52,039 nt of DNA from Acidovorax sp. GW101-3H11 (lineage in GTDB: Bacteria; Pseudomonadota; Gammaproteobacteria; Burkholderiales; Burkholderiaceae_C), in NCBI RefSeq assembly GCF_001633105.1, contig NZ_LUKZ01000031.1, positions 80,366 to 132,404 on the forward strand, written 5' to 3'. Each line of letters begins with the position of its first letter. Within the stretch, counting starts at the first letter, position 1. The notes beneath the pieces were generated by a model. That model was not told the DNA's origin and did no database searches. It worked only from the letters and a program-made list of their open reading frames with translations. This document shows positions 35,923-45,119 of the stretch, piece by piece. A program made the translations under genes and the position numbers.

Positions 35923-36851
35923 CTTCCCTTCATTCCAACAAGCCTTGGCTGGCCTTGGCAGCGGGGGTGGCGGTGGTCGCCACCCTGCCCTGGCTGGTGT
36001 CCGAATTCATGGCCTCCGTGCTGCTCAGCTGCCTGATGTACATCGCGCTGGCCACCAGCTGGTCGCTGTTCTGCGGCGCCACGCGCTACCTGTCGCTGGC
36101 CACTTCGGCGTTCTTTGGCATTGGCGCTTACACCAGCGCCACGCTGCTGGCCGTGCTGCCCTGGCCCCTGGTGATTCTGAGCGGCGCACTCATCGCCACC
36201 ATCGTGGCCGTGGTGATGGGCGCCGCCGTGCTGCACCTGCGCGGCACCTACTTTGCGGTGCTGACCTTTGGCATGACCGAGCTCATCCGCCACGCCGTGA
36301 CCTTTGTTGAAAAGCAGGTGTCCGGCACCGTGGGCCGCGTGCTCACGGTGGTGCCCAGCAACGAAACGGTGTACCTCACGGTGCTGCTGATCGCAGCAGC
36401 GGCCATTGCCACCGCCATTGCCATCCAGCGCAGCCGATTTGGCCTGGCGCTCTCGGGCATTGGTGCCGACGAGCAGCGCGCCCAGACGCTGGGCGTGGAC
36501 ACGCGCCTGGCCAAGATCGCGGGCTTTGGCATCACCGCCGCCTTTGCAGGCGCCGTGGGCGCGGCCATGGCCGTGCGCTGGACCTACATCGAGCCCGCAG
36601 CCGTGTTCAGCCCCTTCATCGGCTTCCAGACAGTGCTGATCGCGCTGATTGGCGGTGCCACCAGCATCGGCGGCCCCATCCTGGCAGCCATCGTGTTCAG
36701 CCTGCTGGCCGAGACGCTGCGCCTGCAACTGCCCTACGGCTACATGATGGTGCTGGGCCTGCTGCTGATTTTGTGCGTGATGTACCTGCCCAATGGCCTG
36801 GCCACGCTGTGGCAACGGCGCAAGCCTGCTGCGGAGGCGCACCATGGCTGA
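35919..36851 (+). CDS. livM: Branched-chain-type ABC transporter permease LivM
   Basis: The 310-residue permease has about nine membrane segments, with LMYIALATSWSLFCGATRYL, TSAFFGIGAYTSATLLAVLP, HLRGTYFAVLTFGMTELIRH, GIGADEQRAQTLGVDTRLAK and GGATSIGGPILAAIVFSLLA as LivM hallmarks. It overlaps livH upstream by ATGA (35919-35922) and livG downstream by eight bases. Confidence 0.95.
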   Translation: MTSLHSNKPWLALAAGVAVVATLPWLVSEFMASVLLSCLMYIALATSWSLFCGATRYLSLATSAFFGIGAYTSATLLAVLPWPLVILSGALIATIVAVVMGAAVLHLRGTYFAVLTFGMTELIRHAVTFVEKQVSGTVGRVLTVVPSNETVYLTVLLIAAAAIATAIAIQRSRFGLALSGIGADEQRAQTLGVDTRLAKIAGFGITAAFAGAVGAAMAVRWTYIEPAAVFSPFIGFQTVLIALIGGATSIGGPILAAIVFSLLAETLRLQLPYGYMMVLGLLLILCVMYLPNGLATLWQRRKPAAEAHHG

Positions 36852-37602
36852 AGCCTTGTTGACCATCGACGCAGTCACCGTGCGCTTCGGCGGCCTCACC
36901 GCCGTGGACGGCGTGAGCGCCACACTTCACACGGGCGAACTCATCGGCATCATCGGCCCCAACGGTGCGGGCAAGACCACGTTCTTCAACGCCATCTCGG
37001 GCGTGCAGCCGCCCACATCGGGCACGCTGTACTGTGGTGCCGACAACCTCACCGGCAAGGGCCCGCACCACTATGCGGCCCACGGCATTGCACGCACCTT
37101 CCAGACGCCGCGCGTGTTCCCCGACATGACGGTACGCGACAACGTGCGCTTTGGCATGCAGTTCGCGGGCCGCCACCGCCAAGGGCCCGAGGGCCTGCGC
37201 AGCGAAGGCGAGATCCTTGCCATGCTGGGCCTGGCCCACCTGGCCGACCGGCCCGCCGCCGACGTGACCCCGTCGCAGCAGCGCCTGCTGGAGATCGGCA
37301 TGGCCCTGGGCACACGCCCGCGCCTGCTGCTGCTCGACGAGGTGGCGGCGGGCCTGACAGAGTCCGAGGTGGACGCCATGGCCCAGCGCATTCGCCGCCT
37401 GCGCGACGACTGGGGGCTGACGGTGGTGTGGATCGAGCATGCGGTGACCACGCTGCTCAAGTACGTGGAGCGCGTGCTGGTGCTGCACCAGGGCCGCAAG
37501 ATTGCCGACGACACACCCGCCGAGGTGGTGCGCGACCCGCAGGTGATCGAGGCCTATCTGGGTGACGAAATGGCAGCCACTAGCGAAGGAGCCACGGCAT
37601 GA
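36844..37602 (+). CDS. livG: Branched-chain-type ABC transporter ATPase LivG
   Basis: The 252-residue ATPase has Walker A IIGPNGAGKTTFFN, the LivG-specific GIARTFQTPRVFPDMTVRDN, and Walker B LLLLDEVAAGLTESEVDAMA. The signature motif is VTPSQQRLLEIGMAL, with T-P-S-Q-Q in place of L-S-G-G-Q; this is a notable deviation, since the two Gly of the signature loop usually contact ATP of the partner. The switch His is in VVWIEHAV. The start inside the livM end (ATG 36844) is chosen because the ABC domain begins nine residues later. Confidence 0.93.
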   Translation: MAEALLTIDAVTVRFGGLTAVDGVSATLHTGELIGIIGPNGAGKTTFFNAISGVQPPTSGTLYCGADNLTGKGPHHYAAHGIARTFQTPRVFPDMTVRDNVRFGMQFAGRHRQGPEGLRSEGEILAMLGLAHLADRPAADVTPSQQRLLEIGMALGTRPRLLLLDEVAAGLTESEVDAMAQRIRRLRDDWGLTVVWIEHAVTTLLKYVERVLVLHQGRKIADDTPAEVVRDPQVIEAYLGDEMAATSEGATA

Positions 37603-38309
37603 GCGGCGCACACCTCACCGTGCAGAACCTGACCACGGGCTACCACGGCTTTCAAGTGCTGCAAGACCTGTCGCTGCAGGCCGCACCCGGAATCACCGTC
37701 ATCGTCGGCCCCAACGGTGCAGGCAAGACCACGCTGCTCAAGGCGCTGGCCGGGCTGCTGCCGCGCACGGGCACCGTGGCGCTGGACGGCAGCGACCTGC
37801 CCGCGATGAACGCCACCGCCTGCGTGCAGCGCGGCTTGGCCCTGGTGGCCGAGGGCCGCCAGCTGTTCCCGCAGATGACGGTGACCGAGAACCTGGAGCT
37901 GGGCGGCTGGCTGGTGCCCTCGCGCACCCGCGCCGACCGGCTGGCCCAGGCGTTTGAAGACTTCCCCCGCCTGAAAGAACGCGCCACGCAGCTCGCAGGC
38001 ACCATGAGCGGCGGCGAGCAGCAGATGGTGGCCGTGGCCCGCGCCTTGATGAGCGGCCCGCGTCTGTTGATGCTGGACGAGCCCTCGCTGGGCCTGGCAC
38101 CGCGCATGGTCGATGAGCTGCTGGCCATCGTGCAGCGCATCGCCGCGCAGGGCGTGACGGTGCTCATGGTCGAACAAAACGTGCGCAAGGCGCTGCAGAT
38201 TGCGCAACGCGGCTATGTGCTGGAGCGCGGGCGCATCGTGGCGTCTGGCGCGGCCTCTGACCTGCTGCAGTCCGACGTGGTGCGCCAGGCCTATCTCGGC
38301 GTCGCTTGA
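37599..38309 (+). CDS. livF: Branched-chain-type ABC transporter ATPase LivF
   Basis: The 236-residue ATPase has Walker A VIVGPNGAGKTTLLKALAGL, LVAEGRQLFPQMTVTENLEL (typical LivF Q-loop region), an intact signature TMSGGEQQMVAVARALMSGP, Walker B RLLMLDEPSLGLAPRMVDEL and switch His replaced by Gln in VLMVEQNV, which is normal for LivF. It overlaps livG by ATGA (37599-37602). LivF's complete signature may compensate for the degenerate one in LivG. Confidence 0.95.
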   Translation: MSGAHLTVQNLTTGYHGFQVLQDLSLQAAPGITVIVGPNGAGKTTLLKALAGLLPRTGTVALDGSDLPAMNATACVQRGLALVAEGRQLFPQMTVTENLELGGWLVPSRTRADRLAQAFEDFPRLKERATQLAGTMSGGEQQMVAVARALMSGPRLLMLDEPSLGLAPRMVDELLAIVQRIAAQGVTVLMVEQNVRKALQIAQRGYVLERGRIVASGAASDLLQSDVVRQAYLGVA

Positions 38310-38354
38310 ATACCCCCTTCCCCTTTCTCTGTTCTTATTCAGGAGCTTTCATCC

Positions 38355-39806
38355 ATGACTGCCATTTCCATGCTGATCAACGGCGAGCGCGTGCAAGCCA
38401 CCGGCAGCGCCACGTTTGAGCGCCGCAACCCGCTGGACGGCTCCATCGCCACCACGGCACCCGCCGCCAGCGTGGCCGATGCCAAGGCCGCTGCCGATGC
38501 AGCCGCCAAGGCCTTCCCGGCCTGGTCCGCCCTGGGCCCCAACGCACGCCGCGCGCTGCTGCTCAAGGCTGCCCACGCGCTCGAAGCCCGCACAGCCGAC
38601 TTCGCTACCGCCATGGCTGCGGAAACCGGTGCCTCCGGCATGTGGGCGGGCTTCAACGTGCACCTGGCCGCTGGCCTGCTGCAAGAAGCAGCCGCACTGA
38701 CCACACAGATTGCGGGCGAGGTGATCCCGTCCGACGTGCCCGGCAGCCTGGCCATGGGCGTGCGCCAGGCGGCGGGCGTGGTGCTGGGCATTGCGCCGTG
38801 GAACGCGCCGGTCATCCTGGGCGTGCGCGCCATTGCCACGCCGCTGGCCTGCGGCAACACGGTGATCCTGAAAGGCTCGGAGCTGTGCCCCGCCACGCAC
38901 GGCCTCATCATCGAAGCGCTGCAGGAAGCCGGGTTGCCCACTGGTGTGGTGAACTTTGTGACCAATGCCCCGGCCGATGCGGGTGCTGTGGTCGAGGCCA
39001 TCGTGGCCCACCCGGCAGTGCGCCGCATCAACTTCACCGGCTCCACCAAGGTGGGCCGCATCATTGCGCAGACCTGCGCCAAGTACCTCAAGCCCGTGGT
39101 GCTGGAGCTGGGCGGCAAGGCGCCGCTGCTGGTGCTGGATGACGCAGACATCGACGCCGCCGTGGCGGGTACCGTGTTTGGCGCCTTCGCCAACTCGGGC
39201 CAGATTTGCATGTCCACCGAGCGCATCATCGTGGACAACACGGTGGCCGACGAGTTTGTGGCCAAGCTGGGCGAGCGCGCCAAGGCGCTGCCCCTGGGCG
39301 ACCCGCGCAAGGGCCCGGTGGTGCTGGGCTCGGTGGTGGACATGGCCACGGTGCACCGCTGCAACGCATTGATCGACGACGCACTGGCCAAGGGCGCCAA
39401 GCTGGTCTGCGGCGGCAAGAGCGACAGCACGTTGATGCAGGCCACCGTGCTCGACCACGTGACGGCCGCGATGGACATCTACCGCGAAGAATCGTTCGGC
39501 CCGGCGAAGCCCGTGGTGCGCGTGAACGGTGTGGAGGAAGCCGTTGCCTGCGCCAACGACAACGAGTTCGGCCTGTCCTCCGCCGTGTTCAGCCGCGATG
39601 TGGCCAAGGCCTGGAACGTGGCGGCGCGCATCGAGTCGGGTATTTGCCACATCAACGGCCCCACGGTGCACGACGAAGGCCAGATGCCGTTTGGGGGGGT
39701 GAAGAGTTCGGGCTACGGCCGCTTTGGCGGCATGGCGGGTGTGCGCGAGTTCACCGAACTGCGCTGGGTGACGGTGCAGACCAGCCCCCGCCACTACCCC
39801 TTCTGA
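38355..39806 (+). CDS. Aromatic-type NAD(P)-dependent aldehyde dehydrogenase (vanillin/salicylaldehyde dehydrogenase-like)
   Basis: The 483-residue enzyme oxidises an aldehyde to the acid. Catalytic residues: Asn150 (GIAPWNAP), Lys173 (ILKGSE), FTGST 227-231, Glu251 (LELGGKAP) and nucleophile Cys285 in NSGQICMSTER. The ICMSTERIIVD segment and WNAPVILGVRAIATPLACGN are characteristic of vanillin and salicylaldehyde dehydrogenases. The GGAG in TTCAGGAGCTTTC precedes the start. It ends the AraC-controlled Liv operon, pointing to uptake and oxidation of an aromatic compound. Benzaldehyde from the mdlC product is a possible substrate but the loci are 35 kb apart. Confidence 0.92.
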   Translation: MTAISMLINGERVQATGSATFERRNPLDGSIATTAPAASVADAKAAADAAAKAFPAWSALGPNARRALLLKAAHALEARTADFATAMAAETGASGMWAGFNVHLAAGLLQEAAALTTQIAGEVIPSDVPGSLAMGVRQAAGVVLGIAPWNAPVILGVRAIATPLACGNTVILKGSELCPATHGLIIEALQEAGLPTGVVNFVTNAPADAGAVVEAIVAHPAVRRINFTGSTKVGRIIAQTCAKYLKPVVLELGGKAPLLVLDDADIDAAVAGTVFGAFANSGQICMSTERIIVDNTVADEFVAKLGERAKALPLGDPRKGPVVLGSVVDMATVHRCNALIDDALAKGAKLVCGGKSDSTLMQATVLDHVTAAMDIYREESFGPAKPVVRVNGVEEAVACANDNEFGLSSAVFSRDVAKAWNVAARIESGICHINGPTVHDEGQMPFGGVKSSGYGRFGGMAGVREFTELRWVTVQTSPRHYPF

Positions 39807-39813
39807 AAATCAA

Positions 39814-39862
39814 AAAAGATAGCTGCTAACGCTTGCTGGACAGGCGGCAGCGGCCTTTTTTA
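39814..39862 (+). repeat. TAGCT repeat family, copy 4, doubling as terminator
   Basis: ATAGCTGCTAACGC followed by TTGCTGGACAGGCGGCAGCG and GCCTTTTTT lies eight bases after the aldehyde dehydrogenase stop. GCTGC pairs with GCAGC and the run of T follows, so this copy probably ends the operon. It matches copy 1 and copy 5 best. Confidence 0.7.
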
Positions 39863-39871
39863 TTCAAAAAA

Positions 39872-40912
39872 TCAAACCGTGATCGCATCCAGCGGCCAGC
39901 GCGGCTTCACGTCAAACGCGTAGTCACTGTTGGCCTGCTGCTGCCCCGCCTGCAACCGCATGGCTGCGGCCATGGCGATCATGGCGCCGTTGTCGGTGCA
40001 CAGGTGCAGCTCGGGGTAATGCACGCGCACCTTGGCCGCAGCGCAGGCCGCATTGAGCTGCGCACGCAGGTGCCGGTTGGCCCCTACGCCCCCGGCGACC
40101 ACCACACGTTTCAGGCCCGTCTGCTTGAGCGCGGTCAGCGTCTTCTTCACCAGCACATCGACAATCGCCGCCTCGGTGCTGGCGGCCAGGTCGGCCTTGC
40201 GCGCCTCCAGCTCATCACCCAGCTTCTTGGCCTGCGTGAGCACGGCCGTCTTGAGGCCCGCAAACGAAAAGTCGAGATCGCCGCTGTGCAGCAGAGGCCG
40301 GGGCAGCTTGAAGGCCGTGGCGCTACCCTGCTCGGCCAGGCGCGACAGTGCAGGGCCGCCCGGATAGCCCAGGCCCATGAGCTTGGCGGATTTGTCGAAT
40401 GCCTCGCCCGCCGCATCATCAATCGTCTCGCCCAGGATCTCGTAGCGACCCACACCATCCACGCGCATCAGCTGCGTGTGCCCGCCCGACACCAGCAGGG
40501 CCACGAAGGGGAACTCCGGCGGGTCGGCGCTGAGGAATGGTGACAGCAAATGCCCCTCCAGGTGGTGCACGCCCAGCACCGGCTTGTTCAGCGCCGCGCC
40601 CAGCGCGCAAGCCACGCCCGCCCCCACCAGCAGCGCACCCGCCAGCCCCGGGCCGCGCGTGTAGGCCACCACGTCCACGTCCGCCAGCGTCTGGCCGGAC
40701 TCGGTCAGCACCTCTTTGGCCAGCGGCAGCACGCGGCGGATGTGGTCACGGCTGGCCAGCTCAGGCACCACGCCGCCATAGGCCTGGTGCATCTCGATCT
40801 GGCTATGCAGGGCATGGGACAGCAGGGTGGGCACGGCATCGCCCGTAGAACGGACCAACGCCACGCCGGTTTCGTCGCAGGAGGATTCAATACCGAGGAT
40901 CAGCAAACTCAT
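39872..40912 (-). CDS. tsaD: tRNA N6-adenosine threonylcarbamoyltransferase TsaD
   Basis: The 346-residue enzyme transfers the threonylcarbamoyl group to A37 of ANN-decoding tRNAs together with TsaB, TsaC and TsaE. It begins [17 protein letters not shown] and has metal-binding [12 protein letters not shown] (116-121), [52 protein letters not shown] and [16 protein letters not shown]. The length is standard. Start ATG 40912 is directly at the ESSCDE region; the longer frame to 41020 runs into the neighbour. It follows the giant repeat protein gene by 16 bp on the same strand, but the functions are unrelated. Confidence 0.98.
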   Translation of the reverse strand: MSLLILGIESSCDETGVALVRSTGDAVPTLLSHALHSQIEMHQAYGGVVPELASRDHIRRVLPLAKEVLTESGQTLADVDVVAYTRGPGLAGALLVGAGVACALGAALNKPVLGVHHLEGHLLSPFLSADPPEFPFVALLVSGGHTQLMRVDGVGRYEILGETIDDAAGEAFDKSAKLMGLGYPGGPALSRLAEQGSATAFKLPRPLLHSGDLDFSFAGLKTAVLTQAKKLGDELEARKADLAASTEAAIVDVLVKKTLTALKQTGLKRVVVAGGVGANRHLRAQLNAACAAAKVRVHYPELHLCTDNGAMIAMAAAMRLQAGQQQANSDYAFDVKPRWPLDAITV

Positions 40913-40928
40913 GCCCCGAGTGTAGTTT

Positions 40929-43900
40929 TCAAAACCAGAACCCCTGGGGCATATCCGGAGCCAGCCCCACGATCGACAGCGGCATGTGCCCCGGCGCCCC
41001 CGGGTCCGTGATGATCCCATCCACCTTGCCGTCTGCGTCGAACTGCCCTCCGTCCGTGATCTGGAAGTCCAGGCGTGTGCGCCCTCCTTCCGTCACCACC
41101 TTGCCGCCATAGGGTTCGCTCGCCAGGTTCACCCAGGTGCCGCTGGCGTCCTGCTTCCAGTAGCCGTTGACCCCCAGTGCAGGGTCCAGGTACAGGCTGA
41201 AGCTTTCGCTGCTCTTGCCCTGTGCCAGCTCCACCGTGAAGCTGACCAGCCCGATGGGGGTCTGCAGCCCTGCCGGTGCATCCGCTGGCGCGTCTTTCTG
41301 TGTCAGGCTGGTGATGCGGGAGTTGTCGTTGCTGACCAGCCCGATGGGGGTCTGCAGCCCTGCCGGTGCATCCGCTGGCGCGTCTTTCTGTGTCAGGCTG
41401 GTGATGCGGGAGTTGTCGTTGCCGCTGCCCACCTTGCCGTTCTGGCTGCTGGCCACCAGGGTGGTGAAGGTGGGTGGGGCGCTGCCCGGGTTGCTCTCGC
41501 CCGTGGGGCTGAGCACAAAGCCGACCGAGCCTACCGAGGGCTGCTCGCTGTCCTTGATGCCGTCTCCGTTGCCGTCTCCCGGGGTGGTGTTGCCGCTCGG
41601 GCCCGGAATGCCGGGGGCCTGGTCTTCCACGGCGGGCGGGATGCCATCGTTGTCGGGCACGCCCGGGGTGGGAGGGGTGACAGGTGGCGTGACGGGCGGG
41701 GTGACGGGGGGTTCGGGGTCCACCGGGGCGGCGCCGATCACCACGTCAAAGCTGTCGCTCACGGTGCCGCCGTGGCCGTCGTCGGCGGTCACTTCGATGC
41801 TCACCGTGCCGGTGGCGGCAGGCGTGCCACTGAAGGTGCGAGTGGCGGGGTTGAAGCTCAGCCAGGCGGGCAAGGCGCCACCCCCGGCGAGCTGGGCGCT
41901 GTAGGTGAGCACATCGCCCACGTCCACATCGGCAAAGGCGTTGGCCGCGAGGGTGTAGCTGAAGGCAAAGCCTTCGGTGCCGCTGCGGTTGGGGATGGCG
42001 TTGGCCAGCGTGGGGGCGTCGTTGGTGTTGGCCACCACGATGTCGAAGCTGTCGGCCACGCTGCCGCCGTGGCCGTCACTGGCGGTGACCTGGACGCTGA
42101 GGGTGCCGACGTGGGTGTTCAGCGGGGTGCCGCTGAAGGTGCGGGTGGCGGGATCGAAGCTCAGCCACGCGGGAAGGGCACCGCCACCTGCCAGCTGGGC
42201 GGTGTAGGTGAGTGTGTCGCCCACGTCCGCATCGGCGAAGGTGTTGGCGGCGAACTGGAAGTTGAAGACCGAGTCTTCGCTGGCGTTCTGGTTGGCGATG
42301 GCGTTGGCAACGGTGGGGTTGTCGTTGACGTCACCCACGGTGATGATGAAGGTGTCGGTAACGGTGCCGCCGTTACCGTCGCTGGCGATCACGTCGATGC
42401 TCAGCGTTCCTACGTCGCCGTTGGCGGGGGTGCCGCTGAAGGTGCGGGTGGCGGGATCGAAGCCCAGCCAGGCTGGCAGAGCCCCCCCGCCAGCCACCTG
42501 GGCGCTGTAGGTGAGGGTGTCGCCCACGTCCGCGTCGGCGAAGGTGTTGGCAGCGAACTGGAAGTTGAAGGCCGCCCCCTGGGTGGCGCTGCGGTCGGGG
42601 ATGGTGTTGGCCACCGTGGGAGCGTCGTTGGTGTTGGCCACCACGATGTCGAAGGTGTCGGCGATGCTGCCGCCGTTGCCGTCGTCGGCCGTGACCTGGA
42701 TGCTGAGGGTGCCCACGTCGCCGTTGGCGGGGGTGCCGCTAAAGGTGCGGGTGGCGGCATTGAAGTTCAGCCAGGCCGGCAGGGCACCCCCGCCTGCCAG
42801 TTGGGCCGTGTAGGTGAGGGTATCGCCCACGTCCGGGTCGGCGAAGGTGTTGGCGGCGAACTGGAAGTTGAAGGCAGCGTCTTCGCTGGCGTTCTGGTTG
42901 GGGATGGCATTGGCAAGCGTGGGGGTGTCGTTGGTGTTGGCCACTGCGATGTTGAAGGTGTCCGTCACCGAGCCACCGTTACCGTCGCTGGCGATCACGT
43001 CGATGCTCAACGTTCCCACGTCGCCGTTAGCGGGCGTGCCGCTAAAGGTGCGGGTGGCGGGATCAAAGCTCAGCCACGCTGGCAGAGCTCCCCCGCCAGC
43101 CACCTGGGCGCTGTAGGTGAGCGTGTCGCCCACGTCCGGGTCGGCGAAGGTGTTGGCAGCGAACTGGAAGTTGAAGGCAGCGTCTTCGGTGGCGTTCTGA
43201 TTGGCGATGGCATTGGCAACGGTGGGGGCGTCATTGGTGTTGGCCACCACGATGTTGAAGGTGTCCGTCACCGAGCCACCGTTACCGTCGCTGGCGATCA
43301 CGTCGATGCTCAGCGTTCCCACGTCGCCGTTGGCGGGCGTGCCGCTGAAGGTGCGGGTGGCGGCATTGAAGTTCAGCCAGGCAGGCAAGGCACCCCCGCC
43401 TGCCAGTTGGGCCGTGTAGGTGAGCGTGTCGCCCACGTCTACATCCGCGAAGGTGTTGGCAGCGAACTGGAAGTTGAAGGCAGCGTCTTCGCTGGCGTTC
43501 TGGTTGGGGATGGCATTGGCAACAGTAGGGGCGTCATTGGTGTTGGCCACCACGATGTTGAAGGTGTCCGTCACCGAGCCACCTTTGCCATCGCTGGCGA
43601 TCACATCAATGGCAACGTTAGCCACATTGCCGTTGGCGGGCGTGCCACTGAAAGTGCGGTTCGCAGGATTGAAGCTCAGCCAAGCAGGCAGGGCACCGCC
43701 ACCAGAAAGCTGAGCGCTGTAGGTCAGCGTGTCGCCGACATCCGAGTCCGCGAAGGTGTTGGCCGCGAACTGGAAGCTGAACGCCGCATCTTCTGTGGCG
43801 TTCTGGTTCGGGATTGCGTTAGCCACCGTAGGTGCCGCGTTGGCGTTGGACACGGTGACAGCATTGAGCGTGAGGTCGGCTGTGTTGCCGCCGGTCACAG

Positions 43901-44714
43901 CGGCATTCCAGTCGTCAGCCGCAGCCAGGTTGTAGACAGCGCCGCCCGTGGAGCTGGTGCCATTCTTGTTGGCAATCAGGTTCAGCCCGGCGCGGTCGGT
44001 GGCACTCAGCGTCAGCGTGAAGCTCGTTGCACTGGTGATTTCCACATCGGCCGTATCAGTCAGTGCGTAGGTGGCGTTGCCCTCTCCCGTGAGGGTGAAC
44101 TTGCTCGCATCGATGTCATTGGCCGCCCCCGCCAACGCGGCGAAGTCTGTGCCCGTGACCACCAGCACTCCTGTGGATGCGTCGTAGGTGGCGCTGGTGA
44201 TGGTAGGGGGGACCGGCTCGAAGTTCAGGTTGTCAATTTCAAGGACCAACTCGGTCCCCGAGAACGTGAAGCTCGTGATGCCCTGCGCCGCCGAATTGCT
44301 GGCCCCATCGAACTGGACGACGAAACCACCATCAGTGGGTACATACGTCCCAATCGTTTCGCCCCGATTGTTCGTCAAAGTGACATTGGAAGACGGGCCA
44401 GGGGCACCAATAGCGGCCCCGTTATAGATCATGAAGCTGATGCCCGCGAGGCTGAAGGCACTGCCGTCAACCGCCGAAATAGTGACGCTGGACAGCCCCC
44501 ACTGGGAGCTGTTGTCAGCAGCCATGTCGAAGATCAGCTCGTTGTTGTTGCCAACTGTCGGGGGAATGTTGAGCGTGCTCCCCAGCACGATCTTGCTGCT
44601 GAAGGCGTGGCCTCCCGCCAGTACATAGTGGAGTCCGTCCAGATCGAAGGTGTTACCGGAAAAGACCTGATCTGTGGTGTCGTCGTTGTAATTTTCGTCA
44701 AGTGGAATGGCCAT
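40929..44714 (-). CDS. Giant secreted or surface protein with seven cadherin/Ig-like (He_PIG) repeats
   Basis: This 1261-residue protein has no signal peptide, consistent with type I secretion or another leaderless route. Order: unique N-terminal domain (1-180), a linker domain with [20 protein letters not shown], seven repeats of 101 residues (about 292-995) with [40 protein letters not shown] and [16 protein letters not shown], a Pro-rich hinge ([10 protein letters not shown]), an Asp-rich Ca-binding stretch ([13 protein letters not shown]), a 30-residue perfect tandem duplication, and a C-terminal domain resembling the choice-of-anchor U type, ending QGFWF. Repeats of this type bind Ca2+ and mediate adhesion. 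GGAG lies seven bases before the start. No secretion genes are adjacent. Confidence 0.85.
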   Translation of the reverse strand: MAIPLDENYNDDTTDQVFSGNTFDLDGLHYVLAGGHAFSSKIVLGSTLNIPPTVGNNNELIFDMAADNSSQWGLSSVTISAVDGSAFSLAGISFMIYNGAAIGAPGPSSNVTLTNNRGETIGTYVPTDGGFVVQFDGASNSAAQGITSFTFSGTELVLEIDNLNFEPVPPTITSATYDASTGVLVVTGTDFAALAGAANDIDASKFTLTGEGNATYALTDTADVEITSATSFTLTLSATDRAGLNLIANKNGTSSTGGAVYNLAAADDWNAAVTGGNTADLTLNAVTVSNANAAPTVANAIPNQNATEDAAFSFQFAANTFADSDVGDTLTYSAQLSGGGALPAWLSFNPANRTFSGTPANGNVANVAIDVIASDGKGGSVTDTFNIVVANTNDAPTVANAIPNQNASEDAAFNFQFAANTFADVDVGDTLTYTAQLAGGGALPAWLNFNAATRTFSGTPANGDVGTLSIDVIASDGNGGSVTDTFNIVVANTNDAPTVANAIANQNATEDAAFNFQFAANTFADPDVGDTLTYSAQVAGGGALPAWLSFDPATRTFSGTPANGDVGTLSIDVIASDGNGGSVTDTFNIAVANTNDTPTLANAIPNQNASEDAAFNFQFAANTFADPDVGDTLTYTAQLAGGGALPAWLNFNAATRTFSGTPANGDVGTLSIQVTADDGNGGSIADTFDIVVANTNDAPTVANTIPDRSATQGAAFNFQFAANTFADADVGDTLTYSAQVAGGGALPAWLGFDPATRTFSGTPANGDVGTLSIDVIASDGNGGTVTDTFIITVGDVNDNPTVANAIANQNASEDSVFNFQFAANTFADADVGDTLTYTAQLAGGGALPAWLSFDPATRTFSGTPLNTHVGTLSVQVTASDGHGGSVADSFDIVVANTNDAPTLANAIPNRSGTEGFAFSYTLAANAFADVDVGDVLTYSAQLAGGGALPAWLSFNPATRTFSGTPAATGTVSIEVTADDGHGGTVSDSFDVVIGAAPVDPEPPVTPPVTPPVTPPTPGVPDNDGIPPAVEDQAPGIPGPSGNTTPGDGNGDGIKDSEQPSVGSVGFVLSPTGESNPGSAPPTFTTLVASSQNGKVGSGNDNSRITSLTQKDAPADAPAGLQTPIGLVSNDNSRITSLTQKDAPADAPAGLQTPIGLVSFTVELAQGKSSESFSLYLDPALGVNGYWKQDASGTWVNLASEPYGGKVVTEGGRTRLDFQITDGGQFDADGKVDGIITDPGAPGHMPLSIVGLAPDMPQGFWF
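41241..41420 (-). repeat. Perfect 90-bp tandem duplication inside the repeat-protein gene
   Basis: Bases 41241-41330 and 41331-41420 are identical. Each encodes 30 residues beginning [20 protein letters not shown]. It is in frame and must be recent, because no base has diverged. Slippage or unequal crossing-over would change copy number without disrupting the gene. Confidence 0.93.
41730..43841 (-). repeat. Seven tandem 303-bp repeats encoding cadherin/Ig-like domains
   Basis: In coding order the units begin at 43841, 43538, 43235, 42932, 42629, 42326 and 42023, exactly 303 bp apart; the last is shorter. Units 2 and 4 share [14 protein letters not shown], units 3 and 5 share [13 protein letters not shown] with FDPATRTF, which points to duplication of a two-unit (606-bp) block. 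Confidence 0.93.
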
Positions 44715-45119
44715 CGCATGCTCCTAAAACTATGGCAAGAATTGCGCCCAACGCCTAATTGCCAAGCGGAGGAAGCTAACAAATGAATGGTGACCCAGCC
44801 CTCGATCTAAACCCCTTCGGTATGGTCTGCGCCATCTCCGGGTTGACCGCTGCTGCCTCGGCGCAATCGAACCCGAACGGGGGGCGGGGCAAGACAAGCG
44901 CGCAATTCAGGTGAAGCCAGGCCCTGAGGATTGAGCTACCAGGTCTCTGGCTGTCGCCAACAGTGTTGGTTGCGAGCCTGCAACCAATTTTTACCAGAAA
45001 GTTAAATAATCTCCCTGAGTTTTTTGCACCCGCGCCCCTGTCGTGCGAGTAGCCTCAAAAAGCAAAAACCCCTGCAGGCACCTACCAGCAGGGGTTGAGA
45101 GAGGCCACGGCCCCAGGGT
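44715..45119. other. 405-bp intergenic region with hairpins, no gene seen
   Basis: This gap lies upstream of the giant repeat protein and downstream of the receptor gene 45120-46280, both on the minus strand. It holds the receptor terminator (45058-45096), a perfect inverted repeat TTGGTTGC-GAGCCT-GCAACCAA (44966-44987) followed by T5 on the plus strand, and TAGGAGC just before the giant-gene start. No convincing promoter, small ORF or known RNA was recognised. The AT-rich part near 45000 is the likeliest promoter region. Confidence 0.5.
45058..45096 (-). terminator. Rho-independent terminator of the lipoprotein receptor gene
   Basis: On the minus strand AACCCCTGC-N12-GCAGGGGTT is a 9-bp perfect stem followed by TTTGCTTTTT. 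It begins 24 bases after the receptor stop codon. Confidence 0.85.

Noticed and set aside
41730..43841. Regularly spaced repeats that could suggest a CRISPR array
   Set aside because: The 303-bp units are contiguous and coding, without spacers.
40986..44786. A 1266-residue open frame on the plus strand, antisense to the repeat protein
   Set aside because: It mirrors the GC-rich 303-bp repeats of the true gene on the other strand; its His/Val/Gly-rich product has no domain, and the minus-strand frame has clear Ig/cadherin repeats.
44900..44960. tRNA-like segments (GGTAGCTCA and GGTTCGATT on the minus strand)
   Set aside because: No acceptor stem or anticodon arm can be formed around them at the right distances.
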